From Methylomagnum ishizawai (GTDB lineage: Bacteria > Pseudomonadota > Gammaproteobacteria > Methylococcales > Methylococcaceae): a stretch of DNA of 64,000 bases. The stretch lies in NCBI RefSeq assembly GCF_019670005.1, contig NZ_AP019783.1, positions 2,004,501-2,068,500 of the forward strand, in the 5' to 3' direction. The translations under genes were made by a program, and so were the position numbers. Positions 1 through 8,255 of the stretch are shown here, piece after piece (the first letter of the stretch is position 1; each line of letters opens with the position of its first letter). The notes under the pieces were generated by a model. The model worked only from the letters and a program-made list of their open reading frames with translations, was not told the DNA's origin and made no database searches.

Positions 1-325
1 GGGCCGCCATGGTTTCCAGCATCCGGGCCAGGGTATCCGGTTGGATGATGCAATCCGGGTTCAGGAACAGGAGATAATCCCCCCGCGCCCAGGGGATCGC
101 CGCGTTATTGGCCTTGGCGAAGCCGAGGTTATCGGCGTTCTCGATGATTTTCAAGCGCGGTTCGCCAGGGAAGCGCCGCCGCAAGTCGGCGATGCTGGCA
201 TCCTGGGATCGGTTGTCCGCCACGATGATTTCGACCGGCGCGGTCGAGGCCAGCGCCGAGCGCACGCATTCCGATAATAAGGGGCCGGCGTTGAAATTCA
301 CGATGATTATGGAGATAAGGCTCAT
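1..325 (-). CDS. Family 2 glycosyltransferase, N-terminal part (runs off the window)
   Basis: The minus-strand frame opens with an ATG at 325 and stays open for 108 codons to the window edge. The N-terminus is a GT-A nucleotide-sugar fold: a hydrophobic first beta strand (SIIIVNFN, residues 5-12), an Asp-Asn pair at 37-38 and an NPD motif at 89-91, the usual DxD-equivalent of WbbL/rhamnosyltransferase-like GT2 enzymes. It probably transfers a sugar from a nucleotide donor during surface polysaccharide or LPS synthesis; acceptor and sugar cannot be told. The catalytic C-terminal half is missing because the window ends. An AGGA-like sequence lies just before the ATG. Confidence 0.8.
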   Translation of the reverse strand, partial: MSLISIIIVNFNAGPLLSECVRSALASTAPVEIIVADNRSQDASIADLRRRFPGEPRLKIIENADNLGFAKANNAAIPWARGDYLLFLNPDCIIQPDTLARMLETMAA

Positions 326-360
326 ATTTTCCTGCACCTGGGTTTGTCTATCCATTGAGG

Positions 361-379
361 CGCGGAATCTTGGATTCCG
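361..379. repeat. Small perfect inverted repeat between mpl and the glycosyltransferase gene
   Basis: Arms GCGGAATC and GATTCCGC surround a 3-base loop. It lies in the 205-base gap between the end of mpl and the start of the glycosyltransferase gene, both on the minus strand. There is no T-run, so it is not a clear intrinsic terminator. Role unknown. Confidence 0.4.
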
Positions 380-530
380 CCGTTATCCCTAGTGTTATGG
401 TTATGGTCGGTCTCGGGCGGCCCGGAGGCCGGGGTTGGCTCCGGGCGGGGCATGGGGATTCGGTGTGGCGCTGGCCTGGGGTCTTGGCTGGGAATGGAAT
501 GGGCGGCGTGTCCGCGATCCGGCGGGGAGG

Positions 531-1901
531 CTAGCCCGGTTGGCGCAGGCGCGCCTCCGTTTTGGCGTGGATGCCGCCGAAGCCGCCGTTGCTCATGAAC
601 ACGAGGTGGTCTCCGGGGCGGCAATCCTGGGCCAGCCGGTCCAGGATGGCCTCGTGGCTGGCGCTGACGCTGATATGGGCCGCGCCCTGGGTGGCGGCGG
701 CGGCGTCCCAGCCCAGGTCTTGCGGTTGGTAGATGATGGCGTGGTCGGCGCTCTTGAGCGAATCGGCCAAGGTGGCGGCGTGGACCCCCATCTTCATGGT
801 GTTGGAGCGGGGTTCCAGCACGGCGATGATGCGCTCGGTCCCGACCCGCGCCCGCAAGCCTTCCAGGGTGGTGGCGATGGCGGTGGGATGGTGGGCGAAG
901 TCGTCGTAGAGGGTGATGCCGTTGACGCAAGCCCTGATTTCCAGCCGCCGCTTGACGCTTTTGAAGCGGCAGAGGGCCGGGATGGCCTGGGCCGGGTCCA
1001 CCCCCGCGTGGTGGGCGGCGGCGAGGGCGGCGAGGGCGTTGTGGACGTTGTGCCTGCCGGTCAATTCCCATTCCACCGTGCCGCATTCGCGGCCGTCGTG
1101 GACGACCAGGAAGCGCCCGCCCTCCGGCGACAGCAGCCGGTAGCGCCATGCGGCCTTTTGGGCGCTTTCCGCCGGGCCGGTATGGGAGACCGGGGTCCAG
1201 CAGCCCATCCGCAGGACTTCGGCCAGATTATTGTCCCACTCGGGGGCGATGATGAGTCCGTTGCCGGGGATGCTGCGCACCAGATGGTGGAATTGGCGCT
1301 GGATAGCGGCGAGGTCGGGGAAGATATCGGCGTGGTCGAACTCCAGGTTGTTGAGGATGGCGGTGCGCGGGCGGTAATGGACGAACTTGGAGCGCTTGTC
1401 GAAGAAGGCGGTGTCGTATTCGTCCGCTTCCACCACGAAATAGCGCCTTCCGCCGATCCGCGCCGACACCCCGAAATCCAGGGGCACGCCGCCGATCAGG
1501 AAACCGGGATTCAGCCCGGCCTGTTCCAGGATATAGGCCAACATGCTGGTGGTGGTGGTCTTGCCGTGGGTGCCCGCCACGGCCAGCACCCAAGTGCCCT
1601 TGAGCGCGTGGTTGTACAGCCATTGCGGGCCGGAGGTGTAGGCCAGCCCCAGGTTCAGCACCGCCTCGATCTCGGGGTTGCCCCTGGACACCGCGTTGCC
1701 CACCACCACCAAATCGGGCTGGGGCGAGAGGTTGGCGGGGGAATAGCCCGACATCAGGCGGATGCCCTGTTCCGCCAGTTGGGTACTCATGGGGGGGTAG
1801 ACATTCTGGTCCGAGCCGGTGACGTGGTGGCCCAACTGCTTGGCCAGGATCGCCAGCCCGCCCATGAAGGTGCCGCAGATGCCCAGGATATGGATATGCA
1901 C
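531..1901 (-). CDS. mpl: UDP-N-acetylmuramate:L-alanyl-gamma-D-glutamyl-meso-diaminopimelate ligase
   Basis: Mpl is the murein-tripeptide recycling ligase. It joins the recycled tripeptide L-Ala-gamma-D-Glu-mDAP to UDP-MurNAc in the cytoplasm, feeding it back into peptidoglycan synthesis. The 456-residue length is standard. The Rossmann-like N-terminus has HILGICGTFMGGLA at 4-17, typical of Mpl, and the Mur-ligase ATP-binding loop GTHGKTTT is at 110-117. The start codon is GTG, preceded at good spacing by GAGGA. The gene diverges from apaG; the roughly 100 bases between them must hold both promoters. Confidence 0.95.
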   Translation of the reverse strand: MHIHILGICGTFMGGLAILAKQLGHHVTGSDQNVYPPMSTQLAEQGIRLMSGYSPANLSPQPDLVVVGNAVSRGNPEIEAVLNLGLAYTSGPQWLYNHALKGTWVLAVAGTHGKTTTTSMLAYILEQAGLNPGFLIGGVPLDFGVSARIGGRRYFVVEADEYDTAFFDKRSKFVHYRPRTAILNNLEFDHADIFPDLAAIQRQFHHLVRSIPGNGLIIAPEWDNNLAEVLRMGCWTPVSHTGPAESAQKAAWRYRLLSPEGGRFLVVHDGRECGTVEWELTGRHNVHNALAALAAAHHAGVDPAQAIPALCRFKSVKRRLEIRACVNGITLYDDFAHHPTAIATTLEGLRARVGTERIIAVLEPRSNTMKMGVHAATLADSLKSADHAIIYQPQDLGWDAAAATQGAAHISVSASHEAILDRLAQDCRPGDHLVFMSNGGFGGIHAKTEARLRQPG

Positions 1902-2006
1902 TTTGAAGTCCTCGTTGATCGTCGCCCAGGCCGGTGTGTGCCCCCGGCCGGGACTTTATGTTTAAACTATCCGCCCGCTTGAACGCCGCCAGCCGTGTTG
2001 CCACCG

Positions 2007-2384
2007 ATGAGCAAGAAATACCGTATCGATATCAGCGCCGTCACCCAATACCTGGAATCGCAGTCCGCGCCGGAGGAAGGGCGCTATGTGTTTTCCTATA
2101 CCATCACCCTCCACAACGCCGGGGAGGCCCCGGCCCGGTTGCTGACCCGGCATTGGATTATCACCGACGCCCATGGCAAGGTACAGGAAGTGCGCGGCGA
2201 TGGCGTGGTGGGCGAGAAGCCCCGGCTCGCGCCCGGCGAATTCTTCCGCTACACCAGCGCCGCCATGATCGCGACCCCGGTCGGCACCATGCGCGGCGAA
2301 TACCGGATGGTGGGCGACGATGGCGAAGCCTTCGACGCCGATATCCCGTCCTTCACCCTGTCCATCCCCCGGACCTTGCACTGA
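2007..2384 (+). CDS. apaG: ApaG domain protein
   Basis: A 125-residue immunoglobulin-like beta-sandwich protein matching ApaG over its whole length, with the family hallmarks RYVFSYTITLHN, the GDGVVGEKP region and PVGTMRGEY. Starting at MSKKYRID gives the usual family length; a longer in-frame start at 1995 adds four residues and looks less likely. The molecular function of ApaG is not settled, although it resembles Fn3/PP2A-binding folds. It is followed 3 bases later by apaH, the classical apaG-apaH pair. Confidence 0.93.
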   Translation: MSKKYRIDISAVTQYLESQSAPEEGRYVFSYTITLHNAGEAPARLLTRHWIITDAHGKVQEVRGDGVVGEKPRLAPGEFFRYTSAAMIATPVGTMRGEYRMVGDDGEAFDADIPSFTLSIPRTLH

Positions 2385-2387
2385 GCC

Positions 2388-3224
2388 ATGGCGATCTACG
2401 CCATCGGCGATGTCCAGGGCTGCTATGCCGAACTGCGCCTGCTGCTGGACCGGCTCAAGTTCGATCCGGCCCGCGACCGGCTATGGTTCGCCGGGGATTT
2501 GGTGAACCGGGGGCCGCAATCCCTGGAAACCCTGCGCTTCGTCCGCGCGCTCGGCCCGGCCGCCACGGCGGTCCTGGGCAACCACGATCTGCATTTGCTG
2601 GCGGTGGCGGCGGGGGTGTCGCGCACCAAGCACCGCGATACCTTCGGCGATGTGCTGCACGCGCCCGACCGCGAGGAATTGCTGGATTGGCTGCGGCGGC
2701 GGCCCCTGCTGTACGGCGAAGGCGGATTTTACCTGATTCATGCCGGGCTGCCGCCCCAATGGCGGATCGAGGACGCCGCCGGTTATGCCCGCGAGGTCGA
2801 GGCTTGCCTGGCCGGGGACGACACCGGGGAATTCTTCCGGCGCATGTATGGGGATACGCCCAACCGTTGGTCCGAGGGGCTGGAGGATTGGGACCGGCTG
2901 CGCTTCACCATCAATTGCCTGACCCGGATGCGCTATTGCACGGCGGAGGGCCGCCTCGATTTCAAGGAGAAAGGCGCGCCGGGCAGCCAATCCAAATCCC
3001 TGCTGCCCTGGTTCCAGGTGCCGGGGCGCCGCAGTCGGGACGCCACGATCATGTTCGGCCATTGGTCCACCCTGGGTTTTTATGCCGGGGAGGGCGTGTT
3101 CGGGTTGGATACCGGCTGTTTATGGGGCGGGGCCTTGACCGCCCTGCGCCTGGACGGGGACAGGGCGCGGACCAGCGTCCCCAGCCTCAACGGCGGCCAT
3201 CAGCGGCCCCGGCTGTCCGATTGA
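2388..3224 (+). CDS. apaH: Symmetrical bis(5'-nucleosyl)-tetraphosphatase
   Basis: ApaH hydrolyses Ap4A to two ADP and can decap Np4-capped RNA. This 278-residue protein has the metallophosphoesterase signature in order: GDVQGC at 7-12, GDLVNRG at 36-42 and GNHD at 64-67, with later metal-binding histidines in HAGLPPQW and FGHWSTLGF. Length matches the E. coli enzyme (about 280). It forms an operon with apaG. A palindromic repeat separates it from the next gene. Confidence 0.95.
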   Translation: MAIYAIGDVQGCYAELRLLLDRLKFDPARDRLWFAGDLVNRGPQSLETLRFVRALGPAATAVLGNHDLHLLAVAAGVSRTKHRDTFGDVLHAPDREELLDWLRRRPLLYGEGGFYLIHAGLPPQWRIEDAAGYAREVEACLAGDDTGEFFRRMYGDTPNRWSEGLEDWDRLRFTINCLTRMRYCTAEGRLDFKEKGAPGSQSKSLLPWFQVPGRRSRDATIMFGHWSTLGFYAGEGVFGLDTGCLWGGALTALRLDGDRARTSVPSLNGGHQRPRLSD

Positions 3225-3243
3225 TGTGTGCCAAGCCGCTGAA

Positions 3244-3295
3244 GTCCAAAGCCCGCTTTGGGCATTGCCGCAACCCGCCAAAGCCGGCTTTGGAC
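3244..3295. repeat. Dispersed palindromic element, copy A
   Basis: Two back-to-back palindromes. One is CCAAAGC-cc-GCTTTGG (3246-3261) and the other is the perfect 16-mer CCAAAGCCGGCTTTGG (3278-3293). The outer ends GTCCAAAG and CTTTGGAC also pair, so the whole element can fold into a cruciform. It lies between apaH and parA. A related copy is at 16951-17000 before cheW. Confidence 0.7.
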
Positions 3296-3345
3296 GCCAA
3301 AAGCCCAATGGCATCGACCCGGAATCCACCTCCAACAAGCCACCC

Positions 3346-3969
3346 ATGATTATCGCCGTACTCAATCAGAAAGGGGGCGTCGGCAAGACCACGCTCTCCG
3401 TCAACCTCGCCGCCGCCCTGGCTTTATCGGGCCAGCGCAGCCTGTTGATCGACGCCGACCCCCAGGGCAGCGCCCTGGACTGGCAAGCCGCCCGCAAGGG
3501 CGGAAGCCTGTTCCCCGTGGTCGGCCTGGCCAAGCCCATCCTGCATAAGGACGTGCCGGGCCTCGCGGCGGGCTACGACCATGTGGTCATCGACGGTCCG
3601 CCCCGCGTCAACGAATTGGCGAAATCGGCCATCCTCGCCGCCGATGCCATCCTGATCCCGGTGCAGCCCTCGCCCTACGATGTCTGGGCGGCGGACGAGA
3701 TTGTCAAGTTGATCCAAGAAGTGGCCTTGTACAAGGAAAGCCTGCGCGGCCTGTTCGCCATCACCCGCAAGATCGGCAACACCGCCATCGGGCGCGACGT
3801 GGCGGCGGCGCTCAAGGGTTATCCCTACCCGGTGGCGGCGACCGCCATCGGCCAGCGGGTGGTGTTCGCCGAAAGCGCCGCCACCGGCTTGTCGGTCCTG
3901 GAAGCCGAGCCGAAAGGCATGGCGGCCAAGGAAATCCGTTCCCTCCTGCGCGAAGTATTGGAAAGCTGA
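3346..3969 (+). CDS. ParF-like ParA family ATPase
   Basis: A short (207-residue) ParA/MinD-superfamily ATPase without an N-terminal DNA-binding domain, as in ParF/McdA-type positioning ATPases. The deviant Walker A KGGVGKTT is at 9-16, Walker A' DADPQGS near residue 38, and Walker B VVIDGPP near residue 80. I chose ATG 3346 because the family begins directly at the first beta strand; the frame extends upstream to a GTG at 3226, but that stretch is the palindromic repeat. Such ATPases form gradients on the nucleoid and position a cargo through a small adaptor. The next gene, 1 base downstream, is the likely adaptor. The cargo is unknown. Confidence 0.88.
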   Translation: MIIAVLNQKGGVGKTTLSVNLAAALALSGQRSLLIDADPQGSALDWQAARKGGSLFPVVGLAKPILHKDVPGLAAGYDHVVIDGPPRVNELAKSAILAADAILIPVQPSPYDVWAADEIVKLIQEVALYKESLRGLFAITRKIGNTAIGRDVAAALKGYPYPVAATAIGQRVVFAESAATGLSVLEAEPKGMAAKEIRSLLREVLES

Positions 3970-3970
3970 A

Positions 3971-4378
3971 ATGGCAAAGAAAAAATCCGTAGCGATCACC
4001 CGCAAACCCAATGCCATCCGGGAAATCCCCGCCGATGAGCCCACGGCGACCCGCCACCAAAATGGTCCCGCCGTCTTCGACCTGGCCCTCGACCCGCCCA
4101 CGGGGCCGGTCCATGTCCAGCCCGTCGGCCCGGAAGCCGCGAAGCCTGCCGCCAAAGGCGCGGCGGGCACGGCCTGTCCTCTGGGCAAGCTGGTCTATGG
4201 CACGGTGTTCGGGATTTCCTATGGCGTGGTGTTCACGGCGATCCTCCTGGGCAAGCTGATTCCTGGGAGCGGCTTGATCCGGCGGTCCATGGGCGACGGG
4301 GCGGTTTCGGCGGAGCGGTTTTTCGAGGCGGGGCCGGCGCGGGAGGAAGGGTTCGGGCCGGGGCGGTTGCGGGCGTAG
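3971..4378 (+). CDS. Small basic/Pro-rich protein with hydrophobic C-terminal segment, probable ParA partner
   Basis: I do not recognise this 135-residue protein. It starts 1 base after the ParA stop. Residues 1-17 are strongly basic (MAKKKSVAITRKP), 20-66 are Pro/Ala/Thr-rich and probably disordered, and 71-98 form a Gly-rich hydrophobic stretch (LVYGTVFGISYGVVFTAILL) long enough to cross or dip into a membrane or coat a hydrophobic inclusion. The rest is polar. ParA-family partners commonly use an N-terminal basic peptide to stimulate the ATPase, so adaptor is a reasonable inference. No homologue was checked. A strong terminator follows. Confidence 0.65.
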   Translation: MAKKKSVAITRKPNAIREIPADEPTATRHQNGPAVFDLALDPPTGPVHVQPVGPEAAKPAAKGAAGTACPLGKLVYGTVFGISYGVVFTAILLGKLIPGSGLIRRSMGDGAVSAERFFEAGPAREEGFGPGRLRA

Positions 4379-4400
4379 CCAGTATCGTTCGGTTTTATCG

Positions 4401-4431
4401 AAAAGCCCTGCCGTGATGGCGGGGCTTTTTT
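4401..4431 (+). terminator. Intrinsic terminator after the ParA pair
   Basis: The stem AAAAGCCCTGCC / GGCGGGGCTTTT with a 5-base loop is followed by a T-run. It separates the parA pair from the flagellar cluster. Confidence 0.85.
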
Positions 4432-4462
4432 GTTGGACGCGGCCCATGCGCCAGCATCCCTG

Positions 4463-4477
4463 CGGCACGGAAATTGA
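4463..4477 (+). promoter_or_regulatory. Sigma-54-like -24/-12 promoter for flhA
   Basis: CGGCACGGAAATTGA fits the RpoN consensus TGGCACG-N4-TTGC, with the -24 GG and the -12 G 10 bases apart. It deviates at the first base and at the C of the -12 GC. The predicted start is about 30 bases before the flhA ATG. In Pseudomonas, flhA belongs to the sigma-54/FleQ class of flagellar genes. Confidence 0.6.
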
Positions 4478-4518
4478 CCCACCCACCCAAAACCATTTCC
4501 CAACGTCCGATTTCCGTC

Positions 4519-6609
4519 ATGGCCACCGTACTCGAAAGACTCAAGCTGGTCGGCGCGATGGGCCTGGGCGCACCGCTCATCATCCTGCTCATGATGATGA
4601 TGATGGTGGTGCCGCTGCCGCCCTTCATCCTCGACCTGTTCTTCACCTTCAACATCGCCTTTTCCCTGCTGATCCTGCTGGTGACGGTCTACACCCTGCG
4701 ACCGCTGGATTTCGCCATCTTCCCGACGGTGCTGCTGGTCGCGACCCTGCTGCGGCTGAGCCTCAACGTCGCCTCCACCCGCGTGGTGTTGCTGGAAGGC
4801 CATACCGGGCCCGACGCCGCCGGCAAGGTGATCGAGGCTTTCGGCGAATTCGTCATCGGCGGCAACTACGCGGTCGGCCTGGTGGTGTTCATCATCCTGA
4901 TGATCATCAACTTCGCGGTCGTCACCAAGGGCGCGGGCCGCGTGTCCGAGGTGAGCGCCAGGTTCACCCTGGACGCCATGCCCGGCAAGCAGATGGCCAT
5001 CGACGCCGATTTGAACGCCGGGCTCATCAACCAGGAAGAAGCCAAGACCCGCCGCAAGGAAGTGGCCCAGGAAGCCGATTTCTACGGTTCCATGGACGGT
5101 GCCAGCAAGTTCGTGCGCGGCGACGCGGTGGCGGGCATCCTGATCCTGTTCCTCAACGTCATCGGCGGCTTGCTGGTCGGCCTGTTGCAGCACCAGATGG
5201 CGTTCGCCGACGCGCTGCAAAACTACACCCTCCTCACCATCGGCGACGGCTTGGTGGCGCAGATTCCTTCGCTGCTGCTGTCGGTGGCGGCGGCCATGAT
5301 CGTGACCCGCGTCGGTGGCACCAACGAGAATGTCGGTGCCCAGTTCAGCGCCCAGTTCTTCAAAGATCCCCGGCCCTTGGCCCTGTCCGCCGGCGTGGTG
5401 GGCTTGATCGGCCTGATTCCGGGGATGCCGAATATCGCCTTCCTGTTGCTGGCCGGGGCCATGGGCGGTTCGGCCTATATGATCCAAAAGCGCAAGCGGC
5501 GGCAACAGGAAGAGGCCGAGCGCCTCGCCGAAGCGCCCAAGCTGCCCGCGCCGCCGGAAGTCAAGGAATTGGGCTGGGACGATGTGCAGCCGGTGGATTT
5601 GATCGGGCTGGAGGTCGGCTACCGCATGATTCCGCTGGTCGATAAGAACCAGGGCGGCCAGCTCATGGCCAAGATCAAGGGCGTGCGCAAGAAGCTATCG
5701 CAAGACCTGGGGTTCCTGATTCCCTCCGTGCATATCCGCGACAATCTGGATTTGGCGCCCAACACCTACCGCATTACCCTCCTGGGTGTCACGGTCTGCG
5801 AGGCCGAAGTCCTGCCCGAGCGGCTGATGGCGATCAATCCGGGCCGGGTCTACGGCACTTTGCGCGGGGTCGAGGGCCGCGACCCGGCGTTCGGCTTGGA
5901 AGCGGTCTGGATCGAACCGGCCCAGAAGGACCATGCCCAGACCCTGGGCTATACCGTGGTGGACCCCGGCACCGTGGTCGCCACCCATCTCAGCCATATC
6001 CTGCAATCCAACGCCCACCAACTGTTCGGCCACCAGGAAGCCCAGCAATTGCTGGACATGCTCGCCAAGACCACGCCCAAGCTGGTCGAGGATTTGTGTC
6101 CCAAGACCCTGCCCTTGAACGTCATCGTCAAGGTGCTGCAAAACCTCCTGGCCGAGGACGTGCCGATCCGCGATATGCGGACCATCGCCGAAACTTTGGC
6201 GGACTTCGGTCCCCGCAGCCAGGATGCCGCCATTTTGACGACGGTGGTGCGGGCGGCCTTGGGACGCTTGATCGTCCAGAGGATCACCGGAACCGAGCGG
6301 GAGATACCCGTCATGACCCTCGACCCCGATCTGGAACAATTGTTGCAAAAAGTCCTGCAAGGGGCCGGCCAGGATGGGGCCGGTCTGGAACCGGGGCTGG
6401 CGGAGCAAATCCACAAGTCCTTGGAAGAGAAAACCCAAAAACTGGAAATGGAAGGCCATCCGGCTATTCTTTTGGTCTCCTCGCCGGTACGCGCCTGGCT
6501 TGCCCGCTTCGTGAAGCACACCATCGGCTCCTTGAGTGTCTTGGCCTACAATGAGATTCCCGAGGACAGGCAGGTCAAGGTAGTAGCTAGCATAGGACAG
6601 CGGGGTTGA
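4519..6609 (+). CDS. flhA: Flagellar type III export apparatus protein FlhA
   Basis: FlhA is the large inner-membrane export gate of the flagellar type III secretion system; its cytoplasmic domain forms a nonameric ring that docks chaperone-substrate complexes. The N-terminal half is polytopic, with the conserved FHIPEP block visible as LLRLSLNVASTRVVLLEGHTG and GKQMAIDADLNAG. The C-terminal half is soluble. I take ATG 4519 (696 residues, MATVLERL); the frame is open to a TTG at 4474, which falls inside the proposed sigma-54 promoter. It is the first gene of the cluster. flhB and fliPQR are not in the window. Confidence 0.96.
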   Translation: MATVLERLKLVGAMGLGAPLIILLMMMMMVVPLPPFILDLFFTFNIAFSLLILLVTVYTLRPLDFAIFPTVLLVATLLRLSLNVASTRVVLLEGHTGPDAAGKVIEAFGEFVIGGNYAVGLVVFIILMIINFAVVTKGAGRVSEVSARFTLDAMPGKQMAIDADLNAGLINQEEAKTRRKEVAQEADFYGSMDGASKFVRGDAVAGILILFLNVIGGLLVGLLQHQMAFADALQNYTLLTIGDGLVAQIPSLLLSVAAAMIVTRVGGTNENVGAQFSAQFFKDPRPLALSAGVVGLIGLIPGMPNIAFLLLAGAMGGSAYMIQKRKRRQQEEAERLAEAPKLPAPPEVKELGWDDVQPVDLIGLEVGYRMIPLVDKNQGGQLMAKIKGVRKKLSQDLGFLIPSVHIRDNLDLAPNTYRITLLGVTVCEAEVLPERLMAINPGRVYGTLRGVEGRDPAFGLEAVWIEPAQKDHAQTLGYTVVDPGTVVATHLSHILQSNAHQLFGHQEAQQLLDMLAKTTPKLVEDLCPKTLPLNVIVKVLQNLLAEDVPIRDMRTIAETLADFGPRSQDAAILTTVVRAALGRLIVQRITGTEREIPVMTLDPDLEQLLQKVLQGAGQDGAGLEPGLAEQIHKSLEEKTQKLEMEGHPAILLVSSPVRAWLARFVKHTIGSLSVLAYNEIPEDRQVKVVASIGQRG

Positions 6610-6653
6610 TGTCTTCCCTATGACAACAGGCTTTCCGGCCGTAAGGTGCTCGG

Positions 6654-8255
6654 ATGAAAATCAAACGCTATTTCGCCCCCGATATTAAGCAAGCCATCCG
6701 TATGGTGCGGGAAGAGCAGGGACCGGATGCCGTCATCCTGTCCAACCGCAAGGTCGATGGCGGTGTCGAGATCGTGGCGGCCCAGGATTTCGACGAGCAA
6801 GCCCTGTTGGACCGCGGCAAGCCCCAGGATCGCGCCCCCGCCGCCGACCCGCAAGATTTCCCCGCCGAGCCCCGCGCCGCCGCCGATGCCAAGCGCCGCG
6901 CCGAGGACGCCTTCCGCGAAGCCCTGGGCAAATACACCCCCGATACCGCCCCGGCCCGTGCGCCCGAACCCGCGCCGCGCCGCGCCGAGTTCACCCCGGC
7001 CGCCGCGCCCGCGCCCAGGCCGCAAGCCGCCGCGCCCGCGGCCAGACCCCAGCCCGCCGCCTATTCCGAACCCGGCGCCTACCGCGAACTGCCACCGAAC
7101 CCGTCCCGTCCGCGCCCCGGCCTGAACCTGGGCCGGGGACTCCTCGACGAGATCGAACGCGCCGAGCCACCCGCCCCGCGCCGGCCCGAACGGCCCGCGC
7201 CGGAGACGAGGCCGAACCCGCCGCCGCCATCCCGCCCCGCCGAACGCCCCCAGCGTCCCGCCGCCGACGCCCGGTTCCATGAAACAACCCAAATCCGCCA
7301 CGCCACGCCCGAAGCCAGTGAAGCCGGCCACGTCCTCCGGGCTTTGCAGCGGGAAATGCGGCAGATGCGGCAGGTGTTGGATAGCCATCTGGGCGAAGCG
7401 CGCTGGAACGCCGAGGCCCAGGCCGCCCCGGCCCGGCTGGACCTGTTGCGCGGCCTGGGCGAACTCGGCTTCTCCAAGAAGCTGAGCCTGGAGGTCGCCG
7501 AGCGCGCCGGGTATACCGAAGATTTCGACGCGGCTTGGCGGCAGGCCCAGGACGTGCTGGCCCGCCGCATCCCCATCGCCGACGACAACCTGCTGGAATA
7601 CGGCGGCGTGGTGGCCTTGGTCGGCCCGACCGGCGTCGGCAAGACCACCACCATCGCCAAGTTAGCGGCAAGATTCCGTATGAAGCACGGTTCGCGGCAG
7701 GTGGCTTTGATCACCACCGACAATTACCGTATCGGCGCCCAGGAACAACTCGGCACCTATGGCCGTATCCTCGACGTGCCGGTGCGCAACGCCGGCAGCA
7801 TCGACGAACTGCGCTACCACCTGGCCGGTTTCCACGACCGCCGCTTGGTCTTGATCGACACCGCCGGCATGGGGCCGCGCGATATGCGGCTGGCCGAGCA
7901 AATCGCCTTGTTCGCCCGCAGCGAGACGGCGGTGCGGTCCTATCTGGTGTTGTCCGCCGCCAGCCAATACCGGGCCATGCGCGAGGCCGTCGAAGCCTTC
8001 GGCGGTTTCGCCCCGGAAGCCTGCATCCTGACCAAACTGGACGAGACCGCCCAACTCGGCACGGCCTTATCCGCCCTCATCGAAAACCGGCTGCCGGTCG
8101 CCTTCCTCTGCGACGGCCAGCAGGTGCCCGAAGACCTCCATCAAGCGCGCCCGCATGTGCTGCTGGACCGGTGCTTCACTGCGCCGGCCGACGACGCGGA
8201 CCTCGATCCCGGACCGCTTGCCTACGAAGACTGGGTGTCCCATGCGAATTTTTGA
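6654..8255 (+). CDS. flhF: Flagellar SRP-type GTPase FlhF
   Basis: FlhF is the SRP-family GTPase that marks the cell pole for flagellum assembly in polar flagellates. Its 533 residues comprise an N-terminal B-domain (about 1-70), a long Pro/Ala/Arg-rich linker (about 70-225) and the NG GTPase module. The module has P-loop GPTGVGKTTT near 324-333, DNYRIGAQEQL, DTAGMGPRD and TKLDET. The linker is longer and more Pro-rich than in many homologues, in keeping with the high GC. It overlaps the proposed flhG start. Presence of FlhF/FlhG predicts polar flagellation. Confidence 0.95.
   Translation: MKIKRYFAPDIKQAIRMVREEQGPDAVILSNRKVDGGVEIVAAQDFDEQALLDRGKPQDRAPAADPQDFPAEPRAAADAKRRAEDAFREALGKYTPDTAPARAPEPAPRRAEFTPAAAPAPRPQAAAPAARPQPAAYSEPGAYRELPPNPSRPRPGLNLGRGLLDEIERAEPPAPRRPERPAPETRPNPPPPSRPAERPQRPAADARFHETTQIRHATPEASEAGHVLRALQREMRQMRQVLDSHLGEARWNAEAQAAPARLDLLRGLGELGFSKKLSLEVAERAGYTEDFDAAWRQAQDVLARRIPIADDNLLEYGGVVALVGPTGVGKTTTIAKLAARFRMKHGSRQVALITTDNYRIGAQEQLGTYGRILDVPVRNAGSIDELRYHLAGFHDRRLVLIDTAGMGPRDMRLAEQIALFARSETAVRSYLVLSAASQYRAMREAVEAFGGFAPEACILTKLDETAQLGTALSALIENRLPVAFLCDGQQVPEDLHQARPHVLLDRCFTAPADDADLDPGPLAYEDWVSHANF

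Noticed and set aside
4474..4518. TTG start adding 15 residues to FlhA
   Set aside because: It lies within the sigma-54-like promoter and has no RBS; ATG 4519 matches the family.
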